Assembly: GCF_014694455.1 (NCBI RefSeq)
Contig: NZ_JAAUWT010000008.1
Span: forward strand, 178,730 to 242,729
Direction of reading: 5' to 3'
DNA: 64,000 bases
Source of the DNA: Vibrio sp. S9_S30
GTDB lineage: Bacteria; Pseudomonadota; Gammaproteobacteria; Enterobacterales; Vibrionaceae
In this document: in pieces, positions 43,767 to 51,886 of the stretch
How positions within the stretch are numbered: position 1 is the stretch's first letter
How the letters are laid out: each line of letters opens with the position of its first letter
Notes under the pieces: model-generated
What the model saw: the letters and a program-made list of their open reading frames with translations, nothing else
Told to the model about the DNA's origin: nothing
Databases searched by the model: none
Program-made: the position numbers and the translations under genes

Positions 43767-44870
43767 TTAGGTTTCAATTCTCAATTCAGTCGCTTTGTCG
43801 AAAAACGCCGCTTTACTGATATCTAATATGGCGGAAAATACCCCTCCCATTTCTAATTCCGCTTCCGCTGGACAACGTGCAATGATTTCCATCTCATTAA
43901 TCCTAGATGTGACCAACACATCGGGGCCTGTTGGTTCTAGCACTTCTGCCCTTAGCGATAACGCCTTTTCGGTATCGGATTCCACAGCCAGTATGTCCTC
44001 AGGGCGCACACCCATAATGAGCGTTTCTCCATCGTACTTTCGAAGCCCAATAGGCAATGAGACGTGATTGTCACTGCTTTGCGCACCATTGAGCTTGCAC
44101 AAAGGGTTATTCGACGAATCCAGTTCTACCGTGATCTCAATAAAGTTCATTGACGGCGACCCCATAAACCCAGCCACAAAGAGGTTGTTAGGTTGCGTAT
44201 AGATTTCCTTAGGTGTCCCTAACTGCTGTACTTCGCCGTCTTTCATTACCGCAATGCGATCGGCGAGCGTCATGGCCTCAATTTGATCGTGTGTCACATA
44301 CACGATGGTGGTTTGAAGCTGCTGATGTAAGCGCTTAATTTGCGTACGCATATCAACACGAAGTTTGGCGTCAAGGTTTGATAAGGGTTCATCGAAGAGA
44401 TAGAGCTTAGGTTTACGTGCGAGTGCGCGCCCCATGGCAACGCGTTGACGCTGCCCGCCCGAGAGATGAGCGGGTTTGCGATCCAACAAATGTTCGATTT
44501 GCAGCATATCGGCAACACGTCGAACTTCGGTCTCTATTCGGCTTTTTTCCCACTTTCGAATTTTGAGCCCGAACGCAATGTTATCAAACACCGTCATATT
44601 GGGATAAAGCGCATACGACTGGAAAACCATGGCAATATCGCGATCTTTCGGCTCAACCGCACTCACTTCCTGCTCATCAATAAAAATTTCGCCAGAGCTG
44701 ATGGATTCCAACCCCGCGATCGTATTCATCAAGGTGGATTTTCCGCAACCAGAAGGACCAACCAGAATAAGAAACTCCCCCGATTCTATGGCGATGTTGA
44801 TCCCTTTAAGCGTTTCCTGCTCGGCGTTGGGGTACGTTTTTCTTATTTGCTGCAATCGAAGTGATGACAT
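43767..44870 (-). CDS. Sugar ABC transporter ATP-binding protein (UgpC/MalK type)
   Basis: A 367-residue ATPase: Walker A GPSGCGKST near residue 38, signature LSGGQRQRVAMGRALARKP near 135, Walker B LYLFDEPLSNLD near 157, switch His in VTHDQIEA near 192. The C-terminal third is the TOBE region with MGVRPEDI near 290. It energises the two permeases encoded upstream. Last gene of the five-gene operon binding protein - permease - permease - nanE - ATPase. Confidence 0.95.
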   Translation of the reverse strand: MSSLRLQQIRKTYPNAEQETLKGINIAIESGEFLILVGPSGCGKSTLMNTIAGLESISSGEIFIDEQEVSAVEPKDRDIAMVFQSYALYPNMTVFDNIAFGLKIRKWEKSRIETEVRRVADMLQIEHLLDRKPAHLSGGQRQRVAMGRALARKPKLYLFDEPLSNLDAKLRVDMRTQIKRLHQQLQTTIVYVTHDQIEAMTLADRIAVMKDGEVQQLGTPKEIYTQPNNLFVAGFMGSPSMNFIEITVELDSSNNPLCKLNGAQSSDNHVSLPIGLRKYDGETLIMGVRPEDILAVESDTEKALSLRAEVLEPTGPDVLVTSRINEMEIIARCPAEAELEMGGVFSAILDISKAAFFDKATELRIET

Positions 44871-44915
44871 CGTGTTTTCCTTTTGCTTCTTTTTATTCGC
44901 GGCTTGTTCTATCGG

Positions 44916-45638
44916 CTACCTAATTTTTGACAGCTTACATCGTTTCTCGAACCCTGATTGGGCATGCGCAACAAACCATTCTGTCACCAGCTCCGGCCGA
45001 GTAATTGCCGTCCCAACAGTGCAACTCCATGCCCCTGCTTTTAATGCGTTTTCAACCGAAACAGGAGAGTGATAACGCCCTTCGGCCATCACTCTAACCC
45101 CTTGCTCTACCAACCGTTCTACAAGGGCAATATCGGGGTCATGAGGAACCATGTCTGTGGTGTATCCAGACAACGTGGTGCCAATGAGATCACACCCCAA
45201 TTCCGCTGCGATGACGCCTTCTTCGAAGGTTGAGCAATCTGCCATTACGCACTTACCTTGCGATTGAACTAACGTAACCAAGTCAGCAAACGGAACGGGA
45301 CGCTCACGCAATGTTGCATCTATCGCAACGATGTCCGCTCCCGCCTTGATCAAACCAAGTACATCTTCTTCCAATGCGGTAATTCTCACTGGATACTGTT
45401 TAAAATCGCGTTTAACAATCCCGATAATAGGTACCTCGACATGAGGGCGCACGAACTCAAGACGGCTAACACCTTCGATTCGCAACCCACTCGCCCCACT
45501 CAAGATCGCTGTTTCGGCGTAGGCAAGCACAATGTCATTGCGATCCATTGGGCTGTCTTCAACTGGCTGACAAGATACGACCAACCCACCCCGCAGCGCA
45601 TTAATAACAGGTACTGCTTCTTTGTGATCCTTTTTCAT
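44916..45638 (-). CDS. nanE: N-acetylmannosamine-6-phosphate 2-epimerase
   Basis: A 240-residue TIM-barrel protein of the NanE family, which converts ManNAc-6-phosphate to GlcNAc-6-phosphate. Marks are ALRGGLVVSCQPV near residue 14, IGIVKRDF near 72 (catalytic Lys), GADIVAIDATLRERP near 99 and MAEGRYHSPVS near 190. It is embedded in an ABC sugar transporter operon. No nanA, nanK or nagA is nearby, so the transporter may import ManNAc or a related amino sugar whose other enzymes lie elsewhere. Confidence 0.95.
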   Translation of the reverse strand: MKKDHKEAVPVINALRGGLVVSCQPVEDSPMDRNDIVLAYAETAILSGASGLRIEGVSRLEFVRPHVEVPIIGIVKRDFKQYPVRITALEEDVLGLIKAGADIVAIDATLRERPVPFADLVTLVQSQGKCVMADCSTFEEGVIAAELGCDLIGTTLSGYTTDMVPHDPDIALVERLVEQGVRVMAEGRYHSPVSVENALKAGAWSCTVGTAITRPELVTEWFVAHAQSGFEKRCKLSKIR

Positions 45639-45642
45639 ATTG

Positions 45643-46458
45643 TTATCCTTTCACTGCGCCGCCCATAACGGACTGACCAATTTGCCTGTAAATCAAAAGC
45701 CCCAATAGCGTTGGAGGCAAAGTACCCATCACCATAACCGCCGCGGCCACTCCCCATTGAACGCCACCGCCTCCGGCAGCAAAGAAAAAGGAGGCACCCA
45801 CCGTTAATGGCACGGCATCCTTGGTTGTTAGCATTAAGCCAAACAGAAACTCATTCCATGCCGTAATAAAGCCAAAAATTAACGTGGTCGCCAGTACAGG
45901 CTTAGACATAGGAATGGCAACGCTTTTAAGGAAGGTAAACGGACTTGCCCCATCCACCAAGGAGGCTTTATCGAGTTCGGCTGGAATATCATGAACGGCA
46001 TTGATCGACATCATCAGCGCCAAAGGCAAGTTCACAATCGCCAGTATTAAGCCCAAACCCAACTTGCTGTCGAGCAAGTGCAAAGGTTGGTACATCATAT
46101 AAAGTGGAATCGCGAAAATAATGAGCGGTACCGCTCTCAGATTAATCACAGCAGGCATAAGAATACGGGTGCCATAGCCTTTTCGAACCATTACGTAGGC
46201 GGCTGGAAAGCAAAACAATAACGGCAGTACCGCCCCAATGGTGGCCACCACCACGCTGTTCATTAAATAAGCCATCACATCAAAGCGATCGGAAATGGCA
46301 AACACCTGAACGTAGTTTTCCAATGTCCAACTTTCCACCCAAAGGCTGGCATTGCTTGCGATTTCTGCATTTGACTTGAACGATGTCAGCAAGGTCACCA
46401 ATACGGGGAAATTCATTAGCAACGCGGCGACGATAAAAACAATCCAACGACCTATCAT
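45643..46458 (-). CDS. Sugar ABC transporter permease (MalG type)
   Basis: A 271-residue inner membrane protein with about six segments. The EAA loop that contacts the ATPase is AELDKASLVDGASPFTFLKS near residue 185. The gene overlaps the upstream permease by four bases (ATGA) and precedes nanE by only a few bases, so all are translated together. Confidence 0.93.
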   Translation of the reverse strand: MIGRWIVFIVAALLMNFPVLVTLLTSFKSNAEIASNASLWVESWTLENYVQVFAISDRFDVMAYLMNSVVVATIGAVLPLLFCFPAAYVMVRKGYGTRILMPAVINLRAVPLIIFAIPLYMMYQPLHLLDSKLGLGLILAIVNLPLALMMSINAVHDIPAELDKASLVDGASPFTFLKSVAIPMSKPVLATTLIFGFITAWNEFLFGLMLTTKDAVPLTVGASFFFAAGGGGVQWGVAAAVMVMGTLPPTLLGLLIYRQIGQSVMGGAVKG

Positions 46459-47345
46459 TGCAGCGCTCCTTTCTTCTTCGAAGAGAAGAAGTTCAGTGCA
46501 AAAAGCACGGCAAAGGTCACAAACAACAGCAACATCGACGCCGCCACCGCTTTCCCAATGTTGCCTTGCTTAAAGAACGCAAGATAAACATAAATAGAGA
46601 GGCTAGTGGTTGACCCACCGGCCCCACTGCCCGTTAGCACATACACATTATCGAACACCCGAAACCCGTCAATAAAGCGAACAAACAACGCAGTAAACAA
46701 CGCAAGCTTCATAAAGGGCAATTCGATATGCCAAAACAATGTCAGACCATGAGCACCATCCAATGTGGCGGCTTTTCGGACATCCTCAGGAATGGCTTGA
46801 TACGCCACATGGAACAGAAGAACAGCAAAAGGCGTCCATTGCAGGATTTCAATCGTCATTAACGTGTAAATGGCGTTGTTGGCATCTAAAAATGCTGGGC
46901 TGTCGCCAAACCAATCCCACAGGTAAAACGGAACGGGACCAACAAACTCATGCAAAACTAGACGATACATCAAGCCAACTAAAGCAGGCGCCGCCATCAT
47001 CGGCATCATGAGTACGGCCATTAGCCAAGGGTGCTTTTTCAGCAGCGGGGCTAAATACACAGCAAGAAATAAACCTAAACTGCATTCAATTAAGGCGGTG
47101 ACAAAGCCAAACTTGAATGAAAAATGGGTTGCCTTCCAAAACAGCGGATCATTAACAACATCAACAAAATTCTTAAAACCTTGTAATTCGGGGGAACGAA
47201 GGTTTTCAAATGTGACTCTCGACACGCTGTATACGAGGTCGGCAACCAAAGGAAATCCCAGAAATAAAATCAGGAACAACACCAAAGGCAACGTAAACAG
47301 TCGGCTTTGTTTATCGTGATTAGGGGCTTGAAGCATACTATCCAC
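46455..47345 (-). CDS. Sugar ABC transporter permease (MalF type)
   Basis: A 296-residue inner membrane protein with six or so segments; the EAA-type loop is PEDVRKAATLDGAHGLTLFW near residue 195. It pairs with the MalG-type protein to form the membrane channel of a carbohydrate uptake (CUT1) transporter. Confidence 0.93.
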   Translation of the reverse strand: MDSMLQAPNHDKQSRLFTLPLVLFLILFLGFPLVADLVYSVSRVTFENLRSPELQGFKNFVDVVNDPLFWKATHFSFKFGFVTALIECSLGLFLAVYLAPLLKKHPWLMAVLMMPMMAAPALVGLMYRLVLHEFVGPVPFYLWDWFGDSPAFLDANNAIYTLMTIEILQWTPFAVLLFHVAYQAIPEDVRKAATLDGAHGLTLFWHIELPFMKLALFTALFVRFIDGFRVFDNVYVLTGSGAGGSTTSLSIYVYLAFFKQGNIGKAVAASMLLLFVTFAVLFALNFFSSKKKGALQ

Positions 47346-47404
47346 TCTTATTCTTGAAGGCAGTGCAACATGACCTGCCTCCGATTCTTCGCTACTTATC
47401 GGTC

Positions 47405-48727
47405 TTACTTAAGCAGCTCTTTCATGGCTTTTTCGGTATTCTCTAACGCTTGATCTAGGCTTTGTTGACCAGCCCAATACCCCGTAAACTCCCTTGCCTG
47501 CACTTCATAAATCGTAAGCGCATTTCCGGATGTACCGCCATTCATGACAAAGCCGTAACTTCCCGCGTATTCACCCAAAGTTTTCAGGTCTGGTCTTTGC
47601 GTAGCGATGTCGTTAACAACGTTTTCTTTAAGCGCAGGGTTCCCCCCTGCCAGCGCGTAGGCTTTTGCGGCTTCTGCCGTAGCAAGCCAGTTCAAGAACT
47701 TCAGTGCACCAGGCTTGTTGGTGGAGGCTTTGTTCAAACCAAAGCCAAGACCATGAACATGGGTAAATCGCCCATTGGGTCCTTTCGGTGGTGGAGCAAT
47801 GCCCACTTTGCGTGCAATGGCTGGGTTTTTACTGGCATCGGTTAAATCGCCTGCCGCTGCATTCCATTGGAGCATGGTTGCCGCTTGACCAGCACCGAAG
47901 GCGGCATTGGCTTCTGCGTATTCATAAGACAATGAATCTTTCGGAGAGGTACTTGCATCGTAAAGGTCTCGGTATAGCTCAAGCGCACTGCGATACCCTG
48001 TAGAGTTCACCACCACTTTCCCATCGGCGTCTAACCAATCGCCGCCGTACGCTTTTGCTGCGGAATGCCAAACCATCATGTTGAACAATAAGTTTTTCAT
48101 TTGCAAAACCGTACCGTAGCGAACTGGGCTCTTAGCATTCTGCCTTTTGGCAAAAAATAGCGCGGTGACTTTATAGTCGTCCCACGTCCAGTCCTGCGGT
48201 GAAACAGGATCCATTTCCTTTCCAAACTCTTCTTTGGCAAGTGCTCGATATTTTTCTTTCCAACTTTCATTCGAAAGCAAGGTGTCAATTAAGTCTGAGC
48301 GGTAGTACATAAAGTGAAGCGATAAATCCGTAGGCACACCGAACTGCTTGCCTTCGTATTGCATCGTTGCAAGGACTTTATCGTCGTATGCTTCGTTTTT
48401 GGTCAGCGTAATCGGTTCCATATACGGTGAGTAACGACCGAGTGAATAGGTCGCGGTAAGGTTAATATCAAACTCTGTTGTTCCAGCCGCCAGATCGGAT
48501 TGCAACTTATCCCAGAATCCTTCACGGTTGAAGAATAACGCTTCCACTTTGTCATCTTCACTCACGCCGTTCTGTGCGTTATACATTTCAATGGCTTTTC
48601 TTAACGCCGTTTCCTCTGGTCCACCTGGCCATCCCAGCACTGTGACCGTTGCAGCGACCTGGCTGGTCCACATAACAGCCAGAGAAAGTGTGGCGCTTTT
48701 CATTACTGATTGACGAATCATGTCCAT
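47405..48727 (-). CDS. Sugar ABC transporter periplasmic binding protein
   Basis: A family 1 solute-binding protein of about 440 residues. The signal peptide MDMIRQSVMKSATLSLAVMW... ends near QVAATVTVLGWPGG. The mature part shows the CUT1 pattern: FGVPTDLSLHFMYYRSDLID near residue 100 and a C-terminal KFLNWLATAEAAKAYALAGG. The ATG at 48727 has aaaggga just before it, better than the open frame start at 48793. It is first in the operon and sets the specificity, probably for an amino sugar given nanE. Confidence 0.92.
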   Translation of the reverse strand: MDMIRQSVMKSATLSLAVMWTSQVAATVTVLGWPGGPEETALRKAIEMYNAQNGVSEDDKVEALFFNREGFWDKLQSDLAAGTTEFDINLTATYSLGRYSPYMEPITLTKNEAYDDKVLATMQYEGKQFGVPTDLSLHFMYYRSDLIDTLLSNESWKEKYRALAKEEFGKEMDPVSPQDWTWDDYKVTALFFAKRQNAKSPVRYGTVLQMKNLLFNMMVWHSAAKAYGGDWLDADGKVVVNSTGYRSALELYRDLYDASTSPKDSLSYEYAEANAAFGAGQAATMLQWNAAAGDLTDASKNPAIARKVGIAPPPKGPNGRFTHVHGLGFGLNKASTNKPGALKFLNWLATAEAAKAYALAGGNPALKENVVNDIATQRPDLKTLGEYAGSYGFVMNGGTSGNALTIYEVQAREFTGYWAGQQSLDQALENTEKAMKELLK

Positions 48728-48810
48728 TCTCCCTTTCGTCCATAACCCTAATTGTAGGTTGCATATCGAGCTCTGCTTAACACATCCCCTCAATACGCCA
48801 TCTATAGAAT

Positions 48811-48826
48811 TAGATCATATGGTCTA
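48811..48826. promoter_or_regulatory. Palindrome with dre-like half-site before the ABC operon
   Basis: tagatcatatggtcta, near-perfect palindrome containing ggtcta. It could be a second binding site of the GntR/UTRA protein encoded divergently. Confidence 0.45.
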
Positions 48827-48850
48827 TTTTTACAATCCCTTTACAGCTTA

Positions 48851-48876
48851 TTAATGTTTCATAAATGAAACATTAA
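48851..48876. promoter_or_regulatory. Perfect 12-bp inverted repeat in the divergent control region
   Basis: ttaatgtttcat - aa - atgaaacattaa. Both arms are exact reverse complements. It is placed between the ABC operon and the GntR gene and looks like an operator for another regulator. Confidence 0.7.
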
Positions 48877-48947
48877 ATAGTATTTTCGCAAAATAATGAC
48901 TGAATTGGGTTGAGGCATGCACAAATGTTCACTACGATAGCATTATT

Positions 48948-48957
48948 GGTCTATACC
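48948..48957. promoter_or_regulatory. dre-like operator for the GntR/UTRA regulator
   Basis: ggtctatacc, an exact palindrome core apart from the central bases, flanked by tt and ga. NagR and DasR of the HutC subfamily bind ggtctagacc-like sites in amino sugar operons. It lies just before the regulator's start, which suggests autoregulation. Confidence 0.6.
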
Positions 48958-48974
48958 GATTTTCAGGAAAGATG

Positions 48975-49676
48975 ATGACAAAAAGAGCGAAGGTTAAAAA
49001 GGAACTCATGAAGTTTATCGCCGACAGTTCCCCAGGGATGCGGCTGCCTTCCGAGCGTGAGCTAAGTAAACGTTTCGATGTAGCAAGGGAGACATTAAGG
49101 CGCTGCCTGTTAGAGCTGGAAGCAGAAGGTCGGATTGTGCGAAAGCTCGGCGCTGGAAACTTTGTGGCAGACAGACCCGAAACAAAACAGTTATCACTGC
49201 GTTCGTTCTCGGAAGAAATGCGGTCGAAAGGGCTGAAGCCGTCAAGCCGAATCATTTCAGCCGAAACGATGTCTGCAGGTGCAAAAACCAGCCAAATGCT
49301 CAATGTTTCGCCTTCAGAACTGGTCTATAAAATCGTGCGAATTCGTTATGCGAATGACCAACCCATGGCAATGGAGACGGTCTTCCTTCCCTGCCAACTT
49401 CTCCCTAATTTTGACCCTGAACGCCTTTCATCCGAATCGCTCTATACCATTTTGGAGCGCGACTATCAGTTATCCCTCAATCAAGCGGATCAGTTTATTG
49501 AAGCAACCGTCGTAGAACCTAAAGAAGCGGCTCTGTTAAACGTTGCCCCATACAGCGCTGGTTTACTGATAGAACGAAGAATGATGGCAGCCACTCACAC
49601 ACCCATAGAGTTTTGTAAGACACTCTACCGAGCCGATAAATACAAGTTTGAAGTGCAAATACGTCGTCCGGGCTAA
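48975..49676 (+). CDS. GntR family regulator, HutC/UTRA subfamily
   Basis: A 233-residue regulator. The winged helix (residues 5-70) contains GMRLPSERELSKRFDVARET and LLELEAEGRIVRKLGAGNFV. The UTRA ligand domain follows (about 90-230) with LVYKIVRIRYANDQPMAMET and the end IEFCKTLYRADKYKFEVQI. UTRA domains often bind phosphorylated amino sugars. It is divergent from the NanE-ABC operon, which it probably controls through ggtctatacc-type sites. Two ATGs are adjacent at 48972 and 48975; aggaaa spacing favours the second. Confidence 0.92.
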   Translation: MTKRAKVKKELMKFIADSSPGMRLPSERELSKRFDVARETLRRCLLELEAEGRIVRKLGAGNFVADRPETKQLSLRSFSEEMRSKGLKPSSRIISAETMSAGAKTSQMLNVSPSELVYKIVRIRYANDQPMAMETVFLPCQLLPNFDPERLSSESLYTILERDYQLSLNQADQFIEATVVEPKEAALLNVAPYSAGLLIERRMMAATHTPIEFCKTLYRADKYKFEVQIRRPG

Positions 49677-49700
49677 TGATGAATCGAAATATCCCTGATG

Positions 49701-49742
49701 TTTTGTACTGATATGTGTCACTTTTGTACTGATATGTGTCAC
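49701..49742. repeat. Perfect 21-bp tandem duplication
   Basis: Two identical copies of a 21-bp unit starting ttttgtactgatatg, at 49701-49721 and 49722-49742, between the regulator and phosphatase genes. The perfection suggests a recent event. Confidence 0.95.
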
Positions 49743-49776
49743 AATGTGATGACAACCCCAGCTAACTCAATCGTAT

Positions 49777-50436
49777 ATGAAATACCAAGCGGCAATCTTC
49801 GATATGGATGGGCTCCTTCTCGATACGGAGCGTGTCTGTATGTCCATTTTCAAACAGACGTGTGACACATTGAATGTACCGTTTCTGGATGATGTTTATC
49901 CTTCTATCATTGGCCGAAATTCAGCGGGTATTGAACAAACGTTGCGGGCTGCCTATGACCCATATATCGAATATGGCAAGTTGCATGGCGAATGGAAAAA
50001 ACGCTACGACGACATTGTCCTTCATCAAGCCGTTCCCGTAAAAGAAGGGGTTGTTGACCTTTTAGAGTGGTTTCAAAGCCAAGGGGTTAAGTTGGCCGTT
50101 GCAACATCGACGGGCAGAGCAGTCGCGCAAATCAAACTGCGTTTGGCGGGATTAGATGCCTACTTCGACAGCGTCACGACAGGCTGTGAAGTGAAAAATG
50201 GTAAGCCAGATCCGGAGATTTACCTATTGGCAGCGAACCGTATCGCCGTTGATCCTAGGCACTGTCTCGCATTTGAAGATTCTAACAACGGTGTTCGGTC
50301 TGCGGTTGGAGCCAATATGAATACTTTCCAAATTCCGGATCTAGTACAGCCTTGCTCGGAAGTGACGGCTATGGGGCACCACATCATGCCATCATTGAGC
50401 GATGTTCTCGCCTATTTAAAAACCTTGAGCAGATAA
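49777..50436 (+). CDS. HAD-superfamily phosphatase (beta-phosphoglucomutase-like)
   Basis: A 219-residue HAD hydrolase of the subgroup with a helical cap. Motif I is FDMDGLLLDTE at residue 8, motif II VATSTGR near 108, the lysine in KNGKPDPEIYL near 145 and motif III FEDSNNGVRSA near 168. It would act on a small sugar phosphate. Its place after the amino sugar regulator suggests that it may belong to the same function, but the substrate is unknown. Confidence 0.9.
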   Translation: MKYQAAIFDMDGLLLDTERVCMSIFKQTCDTLNVPFLDDVYPSIIGRNSAGIEQTLRAAYDPYIEYGKLHGEWKKRYDDIVLHQAVPVKEGVVDLLEWFQSQGVKLAVATSTGRAVAQIKLRLAGLDAYFDSVTTGCEVKNGKPDPEIYLLAANRIAVDPRHCLAFEDSNNGVRSAVGANMNTFQIPDLVQPCSEVTAMGHHIMPSLSDVLAYLKTLSR

Positions 50437-50607
50437 CCTCAGGTCTGTATAAGCGCATCTTTCTCAAGCCAAATCACCTTTTACTTTAATGCTCGGCTAT
50501 TTGTCTTAAAGGGAAGCCGATGATCCAAGGTAGGCGATATGGGATAAAGCGAGCGCCAAAAATTAGCTATTGACACCATAGTCTTTTGTTAGGTGACTGC
50601 CCAAAAC

Positions 50608-50949
50608 CTAATCACTAAAAAAAAGTGGGGAAATAGCCAAAAGAATAGCAAAGCTTGACTTCAAATAGAATACCGTTAGGAATACAAAATGCAGCTTATT
50701 ATTTTTTGATATCGGTGTATCTAACAATACATATGTTCTAGAGTAATATTTAGCGGAAAATATTCCTAATAAAAATATCAAATAAGCGCTCAGCATTAAC
50801 AAAACAAAATAATCACTTATACGTATGAGTATTGGTGCTAATAAAGGCATCAAAAAAACAAAACAGACACATATAAACCACAACTTCAGTATGGATGAAG
50901 TAATAGCCCATTTAAATTTACTAGCTAATAGTTTGGGTATGTACTCCAT
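50608..50949 (-). CDS. Cassette membrane protein of unknown function
   Basis: A 113-residue hydrophobic protein with about four membrane segments (for example LWFICVCFVFLMPLLAPILI). Not recognised. The ATG at 50949 has aagggg six bases before it. Low GC. It follows the next gene by 60 bp without an attC between, so both probably share one cassette. Any attC to its left is degenerate: the minus strand has taacaaaag near 50588 but no clear partner box. Confidence 0.6.
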   Translation of the reverse strand: MEYIPKLLASKFKWAITSSILKLWFICVCFVFLMPLLAPILIRISDYFVLLMLSAYLIFLLGIFSAKYYSRTYVLLDTPISKNNKLHFVFLTVFYLKSSFAILLAISPLFFSD

Positions 50950-51009
50950 GTTATTCCCCTTGGATTTCACGATCATTGCTACTTATTATTTAATCACACC
51001 AGCTTGGTA

Positions 51010-51315
51010 CTAAATTCCCATCAAAATCACATGAAACAACAACGATGAATAAATAACCAAATTAGCCATATTGGTGCTTTGTACATTTTTAAGTTTTGTA
51101 ACCACTACCACCATCACCCAGATTGTTGCGGAAACATAGCCTAAATAATCATCTAGGTTACTGTAATACTGGAACTTATCAAGTAAAGGTAGAAGATTAG
51201 AGCCGTGCATTTCTACTGCGTTTTTAAGCGAATCATTCGCAATAGAGCCATAATATTTCGAAAAACTCAGTAGAGTTAGTTGAAGCAGTGTTGCTACTAT
51301 TAAAAATCTCTTCAT
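51010..51315 (-). CDS. Cassette membrane protein of unknown function
   Basis: A 101-residue protein with a hydrophobic N-terminus (MKRFLIVATLLQLTLLSFSK) and two further membrane segments (LGYVSATIWVMVVVVTKL, LVIYSSLLFHVILMGI). Not recognised. It is oriented like the cassette array (minus strand) and starts just beyond an attC with altered core boxes. Confidence 0.6.
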   Translation of the reverse strand: MKRFLIVATLLQLTLLSFSKYYGSIANDSLKNAVEMHGSNLLPLLDKFQYYSNLDDYLGYVSATIWVMVVVVTKLKNVQSTNMANLVIYSSLLFHVILMGI

Positions 51316-51329
51316 ACTCTCACTACGTA

Positions 51330-51442
51330 TTGCGCTCGCTTAAACCACAGACAATACAAAAAACAAGCCCCTGCATTACGATTTAAACACAATTATCACT
51401 ACAAATGCCAAGTGTTTTTGGTCTGCTTGAATTACTTTTTAT
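51330..51442 (-). repeat. attC site with altered core boxes
   Basis: It keeps the body of a vibrio attC (cgctcgcttaaaccac on one side, tttttggtctgcttgaatta on the other) and is close to the site at 53072-53181. But the cores read gcgcaat and attactttttatg in place of gcgttat and attgtttgttatg. It is probably inactive for IntI cleavage. Confidence 0.7.
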
Positions 51443-51581
51443 GGATGGAATTTACGACACCTTCAGTTTTCCAGCAAATTACAGAAGCCGAAGGCCAGAG
51501 CCATTTCACAAAATATTGGCAGCTACACGATAAACCCACCACAAGTTGACTTGAAATACCCACCAAGTTTGGAGTTTCTCG

Positions 51582-51761
51582 ATGCCCTACCGCCCCAAAA
51601 AAGTAACGGCAAAGCAAATGGCGGCTAGAAAAATTGGTTGGCAAGTTGGCAAAAGTAACCAAACAGCCGATTTGCCTTTCGATGAACCTAAAACGGCATT
51701 TCACCAAAAGAACACAACGGACTTTCTGGCAAAGATCATTTCAAAACAGCGAAGGCATTAA
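51582..51761 (+). CDS. Possible small protein, opposite to the array
   Basis: A 59-codon frame, ATG at 51582, coding for a basic then acidic protein (starts MPYRPKKVTAKQMAARKIGW). It runs against the direction of the other cassette genes. I do not recognise it and see only a weak ribosome site. It is the best frame in the cassette between the attC sites at 51442 and 51815. Confidence 0.3.
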   Translation: MPYRPKKVTAKQMAARKIGWQVGKSNQTADLPFDEPKTAFHQKNTTDFLAKIISKQRRH

Positions 51762-51814
51762 ATTCAATTAAAGAACATTTCCCATAATTTTACTGGATTT
51801 TTCTAGATGCTTCA

Positions 51815-51886
51815 TAACGCCCGATTAAGCTGCTGCCAATGCAATACAAATGCCTCACGTTGGCAGTCCGCTTGAAGCGTTTGTTA
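51815..51886 (-). repeat. attC site, 72 bp
   Basis: Outer boxes taacgccc and gcgtttgtta, inner pair gctgctgcc and ggcagtccgc. On the minus strand it reads from aacaaacgc to gggcgtta. The stop codon TAA of the DUF1456 gene lies in the outer box. Confidence 0.92.

Noticed and set aside
50480..50600. attC site at the left end of the cassette array
   Set aside because: ctaacaaaag is present on the minus strand, but no matching ggcgtta box or inner pair could be found; at most a decayed site.
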